Below, piece after piece: positions 1 through 6,382 of a stretch of DNA of 10,614 nt (its first letter is position 1; the number at the start of each line of letters is the position of its first letter). Both the position numbers and the translations under genes were made by a program. Source of the DNA: Bacteroidales bacterium (GTDB taxonomy: Bacteria; Bacteroidota; Bacteroidia; Bacteroidales; UBA932). The notes under the pieces were generated by a model. That model saw only the letters and a list, made by a program, of their open reading frames with translations, was not told the origin of the DNA and made no database searches. Location of the stretch: positions 1-10,614 of the forward strand of contig JAFUWW010000016.1 of assembly GCA_017471085.1 (NCBI GenBank), given 5' to 3'.

Positions 1-10
1 TAAGGTGCCA

Positions 11-18
11 TATCTTTG
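11..18 (+). promoter_or_regulatory. Putative Bacteroidetes -7 promoter element of the RhuM-Fic gene
   Basis: The octamer TATCTTTG matches the Bacteroidetes -7 consensus TAnnTTTG exactly. It ends only 5 bases before the ATG at 24, so transcription would start at or next to the start codon. The -33 TTG element would lie left of the window edge and cannot be checked. No Shine-Dalgarno site precedes the ATG. Confidence 0.55.
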
Positions 19-23
19 CGGCC

Positions 24-1007
24 ATGGAAGAAAGAAATGACATAGTCATCTATCAGTCCGAGGACGGACTGGTCAGAATGGAAACCATGGTGGATTCTCA
101 GCACGAAACCATTTGGGCCACACAGAAGGCGATTGCAGCCTTGTTCGGGAAAGATGTGTCTGACATTTCCAGGCACATTCGTAATGTTTATACTCGCGGG
201 GAACTTACAGAAGATAGCACTTTGCAAAAAAATGCAAATTGCTTTTTCCGACAAGCCTGTCCAATATTACAATTTGGACATGATTATTTCAGTCGGATAC
301 CGCGTAAACTCCGTGCGCGCGACACAGTTTAGAATATGGGCCACAAGTATTATTAAGCAATACATGCTTAAGGGATATGTGGTTAACCACAACGTGGTTT
401 CCGAGCAAAAGTACGATGACCTGAAGCGTGCAATGGGCCTGCTGGAGAATGTTTTCAACAAAGAACTGCTGCTTTCTTCCGACCAGGTAACAGATCTCTT
501 CGACGTTATCCGGGACTATACCTACGCCCTTGACACTCTGGATGCTTACGACTATCAGAGCCTCAAGATAGCCGACACAACGGGCTCCCGAACGCTTCCA
601 TGCCACCTATGAGAACGCAATGGAGGCCATAAAGAGCCTCAAGAATAAATTCGGCGGCAGTGACCTGTTCGGCGTGGAGAAAGACGCCTCGTTCCACAGT
701 AGCATCGGCCAGATTTATCAGACATGGGACGGTAAGGACCTTTACCCAGCATCGAAGAAAAGGCCGCCATGCTGCTCTACCTGGTGGTAAAGAATCACTC
801 TTTCGTTGATGGTAACAAACGCATTGCGGCCACGCTGTTCCTGTGGTTCATGCAAAACAATGGCATCCTCTATATCGGCCCGATGGTACAAAGCGTATTT
901 CCGATGCATCGCTTGTTGCGCTTACACTGATGATTGCCGAGAGTCATACGGAGGAGATGGATACAATGGTCAAGGTCGTCGTGAGCCTGATTAACAGGAA
1001 GAATTAA
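24..1007 (+). pseudogene. RhuM-family protein with C-terminal Fic/Doc domain, frameshifted
   Basis: No single frame spans the gene, but joining frames gives a full RhuM-Fic protein of about 327 residues ending at TAA 1005-1007, close to the family's usual size. The N-terminal part (start IVIYQSEDG, then LFGKDVSDISRHIRNVY, YYNLDMIISVGYRVNS and TQFRIWA) is the RhuM DNA-binding-like domain. The C-terminal part has LFGVEKDASF, IGQIYQ, DGKDLYP and the Fic/Doc core HSFVDGNKR at 796-822. The lysine in GNKR resembles Doc-type toxins, which phosphorylate EF-Tu, more than GNGR-type AMPylases. Frame changes fall at the A7 tract 226-232 (one extra A), CCC 587-589 (one extra C), CCC 745-747 (one C missing) and near 871-876 (one base missing). 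They sum to zero. The gene looks more AT-rich than its neighbours and is probably acquired. Uncorrected sequencing indels are the main alternative to true decay. The exact target of this family is not known to me. Confidence 0.85.
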
Positions 1008-1022
1008 TTTCCCTCTTCCTCC

Positions 1023-1055
1023 GGGATTTCGTCGGGCTGCGCCCTCCGACATCCC
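1023..1055. other. Two-part hairpin after the RhuM-Fic gene
   Basis: GGGAT (1023-1027) pairs with ATCCC (1051-1055), and GTCGG (1031-1035) pairs with CCGAC (1046-1050), enclosing a GC-rich loop. There is no T-run on either side, so this does not look like an intrinsic terminator. It lies 15 bases past the stop of the broken gene and may be the edge of the structured block described next to it. Confidence 0.5.
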
Positions 1056-1080
1056 TTGGCCAGGGGTCCTGCAAAGCATA

Positions 1081-1201
1081 GAATGCAGCTGTCGGCCCTT
1101 CGGGCCAACTGGCCGTTTCCGTCTTCCAGCCCTTACGAAAGCAAGCTTTCGACGGACCGGATGCCAAAAACAGCCGGTCGCTTATGCGACCAGCTGCATT
1201 C
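1081..1201. repeat. Hairpin-rich segment bounded by an 11-bp inverted repeat
   Basis: GAATGCAGCTG at 1081-1091 is the exact reverse complement of CAGCTGCATTC at 1191-1201. Inside lie a GGCCC-TTC-GGGCC hairpin (1094-1106), a CGAAAGC-AA-GCTTTCG hairpin (1136-1151) enclosed by CCGTC (1119-1123) and GACGG (1151-1155), and the tRNA terminator hairpin (1171-1196). The right arm of the outer repeat shares bases with the terminator stem, so the two cannot form together. No convincing reading frame is present. It could be a multicopy intergenic repeat, a small MITE-like element or the processed tail of the tRNA transcript. No flanking target duplication is visible. The 1008-1208 gap holds nothing else that I can name. 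Confidence 0.5.
1166..1196 (-). terminator. Intrinsic terminator downstream of tRNA-Ser
   Basis: Read leftward, an 11-bp stem (1196-1186 with 1181-1171) with a 4-base loop is followed directly by T5 (1170-1166). One pair is G-U in leftward RNA but a C-A mismatch in rightward RNA, so the stem is complete only for leftward transcripts, matching the tRNA's direction. It begins 12 bases past the tRNA 3' end. Confidence 0.75.
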
Positions 1202-1208
1202 CTTTTTG

Positions 1209-1293
1209 CGGAGGCGGAGGGATTCGAACCCCCGGTACGTTGCCGTACAACAGTTTTCAAGACTGCCGCCATCGACCACTCGGCCACACCTCC
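1209..1293 (-). tRNA. tRNA-Ser (anticodon UGA)
   Basis: Read leftward, this is an 85-base class II tRNA. The acceptor strand GGAGGTG pairs with CGCCTCC, including one G-U pair, and the discriminator base is G, as expected for serine tRNAs. The anticodon arm is GCAGT-CTTGAAA-ACTGT, placing TGA at positions 34-36. A long variable arm (GTACG-GCAA-CGTAC) and a GGTTCGAATCC T-arm are present. CCA is not encoded: the bases after the discriminator are CAA, so a nucleotidyltransferase must add CCA. The gene has its own promoter upstream and a terminator downstream. Its 3' end points toward the broken accessory gene, the side where tRNA-targeting elements integrate. No second copy of the tRNA 3' end occurs in the window. 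Confidence 0.96.
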
Positions 1294-1304
1294 GGGACGG
1301 AATG

Positions 1305-1333
1305 CAAAGTTAGCAAAAATTACTCTTTTGCAA
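1305..1333 (-). promoter_or_regulatory. Promoter of tRNA-Ser
   Basis: Leftward TAACTTTG (1312-1305) matches TAnnTTTG exactly, with TTG at 1333-1331 and an 18-base spacer. The predicted start near 1300 is a few bases before the mature tRNA 5' end at 1293. The promoter overlaps the last codons of lspA, so the tRNA can be transcribed separately from the ileS-dksA-lspA block. Confidence 0.7.
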
Positions 1334-1919
1334 AAAACTTCCAGTGGAAGAGGATCAGATAGATGGCGCCGACGGTGACACAACTGTCGGCGAAATTGAA
1401 GACGGGCTCAAAGAAGATGTCCCCGCCCACCAGCGGCACCCAGTCCGGCCACGTCCAGAGGGGGAAGTAGAACATATCCACTACCCTGCCCTGCAGGAAA
1501 GGGGCGTAGTGACCGCCCAGGGAGGCCACGGTACTCGCCGTGGACTCAGTAAAAATCTGCCCATACAGCAGACAGTCCACGATATTGCCGAACGCCCCGG
1601 CCGTGATGAGCGTAAGCCCCACCAGCACGCCCGTGGGAACGGGTTTTTCCCTTTTCAGGAGGGCCGAAATCCACCAGCAGAGGAAGCCGAACAGCACCAC
1701 GCGGAAAACGGTAAGGATGTACTTGCCCACGACTCCGCCGAAAGACATGCCAAAAGCCATTCCCTTGTTTTCCACGAACAGGATCTGAAACCAGTTGCCC
1801 AGCACCGGAAAACTTTCTCCCAGGGTCATATTCGTTTTGACCAGGACTTTGATGACCTGGTCAACAACGACTAAAAGGATACCCAGCAGGAGCAGGGACT
1901 TGCCTTTGCGAAGCCTCAT
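1320..1919 (-). CDS. lspA: Lipoprotein signal peptidase (signal peptidase II)
   Basis: LspA is the inner-membrane aspartyl protease that removes the signal peptide from diacylated prolipoproteins just before the lipid-modified cysteine. The 199-residue product carries the family motifs: DQxxK near the end of the first membrane segment (D20), VENKGMAFG (50-57), GAFGNIVD (108-115) and the two catalytic aspartates in GRVVDM (D148) and FNFADS (D178). Four hydrophobic segments fit the usual topology. It is somewhat longer than E. coli LspA, with an insert around 121-145 and another near 156-170, as I recall for Bacteroidales homologues. It starts 6 bases after the dksA-like stop, with no promoter element between them, so it is very likely cotranscribed. 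The lipoprotein at 7072-8187 would be one of its substrates. Confidence 0.95.
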   Translation of the reverse strand: MRLRKGKSLLLLGILLVVVDQVIKVLVKTNMTLGESFPVLGNWFQILFVENKGMAFGMSFGGVVGKYILTVFRVVLFGFLCWWISALLKREKPVPTGVLVGLTLITAGAFGNIVDCLLYGQIFTESTASTVASLGGHYAPFLQGRVVDMFYFPLWTWPDWVPLVGGDIFFEPVFNFADSCVTVGAIYLILFHWKFFAKE

Positions 1920-1925
1920 AGAATA

Positions 1926-2327
1926 CTACTTACGGCCGGTTTTCTCCAGGATGGCCTTGCCTTCCACGGTGGTGGTGGCGTGCGGAACCAGACGGAGACG
2001 CTCCTTGGGGATGAGCTTGCCGGTCACACGGCAGATGCCGTAGGTCTTGTTCTCGATGCGGACCAGGGCCGCTTCCAGGTTCTGGATAAACTTATACTGA
2101 CGCTGGGCAAGGGCACCGGCTTCTTCCTTTGAAAGCTGGAAGGCGCCATCGTCCTCCACCGTCTTGAACGTAGGGGCTGTATCCAAAATATCGTTTCCAC
2201 CGGCATGGGTGACCACTTCCCGAAGAGTAGCATACTCTGCACGGGCTTTGTCCAACATTTCGTTGATAATGCCGCGGAACTCTTCCAGTTCCTCGTCAGA
2301 ATAGCGGGTTTTGTTGTTCTCTTCCAT
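1926..2327 (-). CDS. TraR/DksA-family transcription regulator with degenerate zinc finger
   Basis: DksA-family proteins bind in the RNA polymerase secondary channel and modulate initiation, often together with ppGpp. The 133-residue product has a long helical N-terminal part (about 10-90), which is the coiled coil, then the C-terminal motif YGICRVTGKLIPKERLRLVP (97-115). In canonical DksA this region holds four zinc-binding cysteines. Here only C99 remains, and the other three positions are T102, T120 and G123. The surrounding GKLIPxxRL residues are kept, so this is the usual Bacteroidetes-type variant rather than a damaged gene. It lies between ileS and lspA, an order common in Bacteroidales. 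It has its own promoter at 2369-2398. A role in stringent-type control is inferred from the family only. The acidic coiled-coil tip that is functional in E. coli DksA cannot be placed confidently. Confidence 0.88.
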   Translation of the reverse strand: MEENNKTRYSDEELEEFRGIINEMLDKARAEYATLREVVTHAGGNDILDTAPTFKTVEDDGAFQLSKEEAGALAQRQYKFIQNLEAALVRIENKTYGICRVTGKLIPKERLRLVPHATTTVEGKAILEKTGRK

Positions 2328-2368
2328 AATCTATCTCAACTACTTATGTTTCAAGTAAAACGGGAGTG

Positions 2369-2398
2369 CAAAGATACATTAAAAATTTCGTTTTACAA
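2369..2398 (-). promoter_or_regulatory. Promoter for dksA-like and lspA
   Basis: Leftward TATCTTTG (2376-2369) matches TAnnTTTG exactly, with TTG at 2398-2396 and a 19-base spacer. The upstream half lies inside the last codons of ileS, which stops at 2379. The predicted leader is roughly 35 bases. The dksA-lspA pair can therefore be transcribed independently of ileS, although readthrough is also possible because no terminator is visible in the 51-base gap. Confidence 0.65.
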
Positions 2399-5300
2399 GA
2401 ATCTTTATCACACCTTCGTCCATCCATTCCACTTCGGAGGCACCTGCCGGAGCGGCGGCGGCCTCCTGGAGGGACAGCGACAGGGAAAGCGTCTGGGCCT
2501 TCACATAATCGGCATATCGCTCCAAGGCACCCTGAAGGGCGGGATCATCGGCATAAATCACTGTGTCGATACGGTCCGTCACCTCGAATCCGGCGCTCTT
2601 GCGGAGGTTCTGGATGCGGCTTACCAGCTCACGGGCGATGCCTTCGCGGCGGAGATCCTCCGTGATTTCCACATCCAGGGCGATGGTGAGGGAACCCTCC
2701 GAGGCAACCAGCCAGCCGGGCATGTCCTGCGAAGAAATCTGATAATCTTCCGGCGTAAGTTCCACGGGGCCGGCAGGCAGGTCCAGCGTGTAAGTACCCT
2801 CCCGCTGAATGGCGGAAATGGTCCCCTGGTCCAGCGAAGCGAATGCGGCGGCAATCTCCTTCATCCTGGCGCCGTAACGCTTGCCCAGGGTGCGGAAATT
2901 AGGCTTGGCCGATTTGGTCACCAGGCCGTCCGTATTCTCCACGAAGGACATCTCCTTCACGTTGATTTCGGCCAGGATGAGTTCTTTCACAGCCTCCAGG
3001 CGGCCGCGGACCACGTCAGAGATGACCGGGACCAGCACCTTCTGCAGCGGCTGGCGGACAGGAATATGGACTCCCTTGCGGAGGCCCAGTACCAGTGAAG
3101 TGGCCTTCATGGCCAGGTCCATGCGGCTCTCCAGTTCCGGGTCGATGCAGGCCTCATCGGCCTGGGGCATCAGCACATAGTGCACGGATTCCTCCTTGCC
3201 GCCGAGATCCAGATAGAGCTGGTCCATATAGAACGGGGCGATGGGGGCCGCCATTACGGCAATGTCCATCAGCACCTGGTAGAGGGTCTGGTAAGCGGCC
3301 AGTTTGTCGCGGGTCATCTCACCGGCCCAAAATCGCTTGCGGTTGAGGCGGACGTACCAGTTGGAGAGGTAGTCGGCCACGAAAGCTTCCATGAGGCGGC
3401 CGGCAGTTTTCACGTCGTAGTCTTCGTAGGCGTCCCGCACCTTGGCGGCAAGGGAATTGAGCGAAGAAATCATCCAGCGGTCGATTTCCGGTCGCTCGGC
3501 CAGCGGAACGGCCGGGGCGGCAGGGTCGAACCCGTCGATGTTGGCGTAGAGGGCGAAGAAGGCGTACGTATTGTACAGCGTGCCGAAGAACTTGCGGCGG
3601 ACCTCGTCCACGCCGCCTTCGTCAAATTTCAGGTTGTCCCAGGGTTCGGCGTTGGTGAGCATGTACCAGCGCAGGGCATCGGCCCCATAGGTATCCAAGG
3701 CTTGGAAAGGATCTACGGCATTGCCCAGGCGCTTGGACATTTTGTTGCCGTTCTTGTCCAGCACCAGGCCGTTGGAAATCACGCGCTTGAAAGCGGGTGT
3801 CCCGCTGATCATGGTATGGATGGCATGCAGGGTATAGAACCAGCCGCGGGTCTGGTCCACGCCTTCCGCGATGAAATCGGCCGTTGCGCCGAATTTGCCG
3901 CCTTCCAGGCCGCGGAGACCTTCCTGGGCATAGGGCATGGCGCCGGAATCGAACCAAACGTCGATGAGGTCTGTCTCGCGGACCATCTTGCGCCCGGACT
4001 TGGACACCAGGAAGATGTCATCGACATAAGGGCGGTGCAGGTCTATCTTGTTGTAGTTTTCCAGGCTCATGTCGGAGGGGTCGAAGCCTTTTTCCTTGAA
4101 CGGATTGCAAGGCATGATGCCGGCGGCGACCGCCTTCTCCAGCTCGTCGTAAAGCTCTTTCACCGAGCCGATGCAGATTTCTTCCCTGCCATCTTCCGTA
4201 CGCCAGATGGGCAGCGGCGTGCCCCAGTAGCGGCTGCGGCTCAGGTTCCAGTCCTGAATATTCTCCAGCCACTGGCCGAAGCGGCCGGTTCCGGTAGAAG
4301 CGGGCTTCCAGGTGATTTCCTTGTTCAGGGCCACCATTTCGTCCTTTACGGCCGACGCCTTGATGAACCAGCTGTCCAGCGGATAGTAAAGGACGGGAAG
4401 GTCCGTGCGCCAGCTGTGCGGATAGCTGTGCACGTGCTTCTGTACCTTGAAAGCGCGTCCGTCGGCCTTCATCATCACGCAAAGGTCGATGTCCAGCGTA
4501 CCTTCCTCTTCCACATGCTCGAAATACTGCTTGTAGCCGGCCTTGACATAGCGGCCGGAATATTCCTTGTACGAAGGGTCTACGGTGGCGGCAAAGGCAG
4601 GGTCCATGTCTTCCAGGCGGAAGAAGCGGCCCTGGCGGTCTACCTGTGCCTGGGGATTGCCGTCCTTGTCGACCGGCATGATGGCGCCGATGCCGGCCGC
4701 GGCGGCCACGCGTTTGTCGTCCGCACCGAAAGTCGGGGCGATATGGACGATACCCGTACCGTCCGACGTGGTGACATAGTCGCCGGGGATGACCCGGAAG
4801 GCGTCACCGTCCGGCTTGAACCAGGGAATGAGCTGGTGATAGCGGATGCCCACCAGTTCCGAACCCTTGAAAACGCCGTCCAGCACCTTGTAGGGAATGA
4901 TTTTGTCGCCCTTCTGATAAGACTCCAGCGGGACGTTCTCCCCCTTGGGATTGAACCAGGCGCCCACGAGGTCCCTGGCCAGCACATAGACGGCAGGTTC
5001 CCCGGAATAGGGATTGAAGGACAGGACGCGGACATACTCGATATCCGGGCCTACGCAGAGGGCGGTGTTGGAAGGCAGGGTCCAGGGCGTCGTGGTCCAG
5101 GCGAGGAAATAGACCGGGAAGGTTTCCGTGCCGTAGACCTTCTGGGAGGCGCCGTCCTTGATCACTTCGAACTGGACGGTGGCCGTCGTGTCGCTCACGT
5201 CTTTGTAGCAGCCGGGCTGGTTCAGTTCGTGGGAGCTGAGGCCGGTTCCGTCGGTCGGGGAATAAGGCTGGATGGTGTAGCCCTTGTACAGGAGTCCCTT

Positions 5301-5804
5301 GTCGTAGATTTTCTTGAGCAGGTACCAGAGCGTCTCGATGTAGCGGTTGTCGTAGGTGATGTAGGGGTCGTTCATATCGACCCAGTAGCCGACGCGCTCG
5401 GTCATGTTCACCCACTCTTTGGTATATTTCATCACCTCGCGGCGGCAGGTGGCGTTGTATTCCTCCACGCTCACCTTGGTGCCGATATCGGCCTTGGTGA
5501 TGCCCAATTTCTTCTCCACCCCCAGTTCGACGGGAAGGCCGTGGGTGTCCCAGCCGGCACGGCGGTTCACCTTGTAGCCTGTCTGGGTTTTATAGCGGCA
5601 GATGGCGTCCTTGATGGAACGCGCCATCACATGATGGATGCCGGGCATGCCGTTGGCGGAGGGGGGACCTTCAAAGAAGATAAACTCCGGCGCGCCTTCG
5701 CGCAGGGTCAGCGACTTTTCGAAGGCATGGTTCTTCTGCCATCTTTCCAGAACAGTACGCCCGGTTTCTGTCAAGTCCAGGCCTTTATATTCTTTGAATG
5801 TCAT
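2379..5804 (-). CDS. ileS: Isoleucyl-tRNA synthetase with GIHH in place of HIGH
   Basis: IleRS joins isoleucine to tRNA-Ile in the cytoplasm using ATP and edits mischarged valine. At 1141 residues it is longer than E. coli IleRS and matches the long Bacteroidetes form. The class I catalytic motif reads PSANGMPGIHH (48-58): GIHH stands where HIGH is expected, with the first and third positions exchanged. GWDTHGLPVE (84-93) follows. The CP1 editing domain is recognised by TTTPWTLPSNT (237-247) and GTGIVHIAPTFGADD (349-363). The second catalytic motif is KMSKR (688-692). The anticodon-binding region has NWYVRLNRKRFW and a long C-terminal extension ending at the TAA on 2381-2379. GxHH and the eukaryote-like surroundings suggest the IleRS2 branch, which is associated with low mupirocin sensitivity. 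The start at 5804 follows a strong promoter by about 35 bases. No T-box fits in that leader. Confidence 0.97.
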   Translation of the reverse strand: MTFKEYKGLDLTETGRTVLERWQKNHAFEKSLTLREGAPEFIFFEGPPSANGMPGIHHVMARSIKDAICRYKTQTGYKVNRRAGWDTHGLPVELGVEKKLGITKADIGTKVSVEEYNATCRREVMKYTKEWVNMTERVGYWVDMNDPYITYDNRYIETLWYLLKKIYDKGLLYKGYTIQPYSPTDGTGLSSHELNQPGCYKDVSDTTATVQFEVIKDGASQKVYGTETFPVYFLAWTTTPWTLPSNTALCVGPDIEYVRVLSFNPYSGEPAVYVLARDLVGAWFNPKGENVPLESYQKGDKIIPYKVLDGVFKGSELVGIRYHQLIPWFKPDGDAFRVIPGDYVTTSDGTGIVHIAPTFGADDKRVAAAAGIGAIMPVDKDGNPQAQVDRQGRFFRLEDMDPAFAATVDPSYKEYSGRYVKAGYKQYFEHVEEEGTLDIDLCVMMKADGRAFKVQKHVHSYPHSWRTDLPVLYYPLDSWFIKASAVKDEMVALNKEITWKPASTGTGRFGQWLENIQDWNLSRSRYWGTPLPIWRTEDGREEICIGSVKELYDELEKAVAAGIMPCNPFKEKGFDPSDMSLENYNKIDLHRPYVDDIFLVSKSGRKMVRETDLIDVWFDSGAMPYAQEGLRGLEGGKFGATADFIAEGVDQTRGWFYTLHAIHTMISGTPAFKRVISNGLVLDKNGNKMSKRLGNAVDPFQALDTYGADALRWYMLTNAEPWDNLKFDEGGVDEVRRKFFGTLYNTYAFFALYANIDGFDPAAPAVPLAERPEIDRWMISSLNSLAAKVRDAYEDYDVKTAGRLMEAFVADYLSNWYVRLNRKRFWAGEMTRDKLAAYQTLYQVLMDIAVMAAPIAPFYMDQLYLDLGGKEESVHYVLMPQADEACIDPELESRMDLAMKATSLVLGLRKGVHIPVRQPLQKVLVPVISDVVRGRLEAVKELILAEINVKEMSFVENTDGLVTKSAKPNFRTLGKRYGARMKEIAAAFASLDQGTISAIQREGTYTLDLPAGPVELTPEDYQISSQDMPGWLVASEGSLTIALDVEITEDLRREGIARELVSRIQNLRKSAGFEVTDRIDTVIYADDPALQGALERYADYVKAQTLSLSLSLQEAAAAPAGASEVEWMDEGVIKILVKRNF

Positions 5805-5822
5805 ATTTTTTGTCTAATTTTG
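5794..5822 (+). promoter_or_regulatory. Putative promoter of cvpA-tsaB
   Basis: TAATTTTG (5815-5822) matches TAnnTTTG exactly, with TTG at 5794-5796 and an 18-base spacer. Transcription would begin near 5829, giving a leader of about 45 bases before the cvpA ATG at 5875. The TTG half lies within the first codons of ileS on the other strand. Confidence 0.5.
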
Positions 5823-5841
5823 CATGCGGTTTTTAAGAATG

Positions 5842-5872
5842 CAAAGATAATCAAATTAACTTGTATTATCAA
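5842..5872 (-). promoter_or_regulatory. Promoter of ileS
   Basis: Leftward TATCTTTG (5849-5842) matches TAnnTTTG exactly, with TTG at 5872-5870 and a 20-base spacer. Transcription would begin near 5837, leaving a leader of about 33 bases. The TTG half sits a few bases before the cvpA start codon on the other strand. Confidence 0.7.
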
Positions 5873-5874
5873 CT

Positions 5875-6381
5875 ATGAATACTCTGGACATCGTCCTTCT
5901 GCTGCTGTTCATTCCGGGAATTATCCGCGGCATCTCCAAGGGTTTCCTGGAACAGGCCGTCGCCCTGGTGGGTATCATTTTCAGCGTCTGGGCCGCCTTC
6001 CAGTTCCTCGCACCTGTGTGCTCGCTGCTGCAGCAGTACATCACCGTACCGGAGAAACTCCTGCAGGTGATTGCCTTCCTGCTGATCCTGGTAGTGGTGA
6101 GCCTGGTGGTACTGCTGCTGGCGAAAGTGCTTACAAAGGTGATCGAAATGGCCCTGCTGGGCTGGCTGAACAAGGCGCTGGGCGTAGTTTCTTCCGTCCT
6201 GATCACGGCCGTGGTCCTGGGGGTGCTCATCATCCTCTTCGACACGGTGAACGTCCAGTTCGAACTGGTAAAATCCGACATCCTGGAGACATCGGTCATC
6301 TATGGCATCCTCAAGGACTTCGGCTATTTTATCTTCCCGTTCCTCAAACAACTGCTGATGTCTTCAGCCGCAACTGAATAA
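5875..6381 (+). CDS. CvpA-family membrane protein
   Basis: The 168-residue product is strongly hydrophobic, with four likely membrane segments at about 3-18, 26-46, 61-86 and 101-122, and a short charged C-terminal tail. The N-terminal pattern with RGISKGFLEQ (18-27) between the first two segments is typical of CvpA-family proteins. The family is named for its need in colicin V production in E. coli. Its biochemical role is unsettled, with links to envelope integrity and bile-salt tolerance in some gut bacteria. It is the first gene of a two-gene operon: tsaB begins 1 base after its TAA. The ATG at 5875 is chosen because it begins the first hydrophobic segment and follows a matching promoter. 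No Shine-Dalgarno site is evident. Family assignment is confident; function in this organism is not. Confidence 0.88.
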   Translation: MNTLDIVLLLLFIPGIIRGISKGFLEQAVALVGIIFSVWAAFQFLAPVCSLLQQYITVPEKLLQVIAFLLILVVVSLVVLLLAKVLTKVIEMALLGWLNKALGVVSSVLITAVVLGVLIILFDTVNVQFELVKSDILETSVIYGILKDFGYFIFPFLKQLLMSSAATE

Positions 6382-6382
6382 T

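Noticed and set aside
379..390. Perfect 12-bp palindrome GTGGTTAACCAC in the RhuM part
   Set aside because: It encodes conserved-looking residues (GYVVNH) inside the gene, with no second copy nearby, so there is no support for an operator.
5805..5841. A T-box or other riboswitch in the ileS leader
   Set aside because: The leader from the predicted start is about 33 bases, far too short for a T-box, and no specifier stem is seen.
3180..6377. A very long open frame (over 1000 codons) on the + strand opposite ileS
   Set aside because: It is antisense to a clearly recognisable IleRS and runs past the ileS start into cvpA in the wrong frame. Its composition (rich in G, V, H, A) is what the complement of high-GC codons yields.
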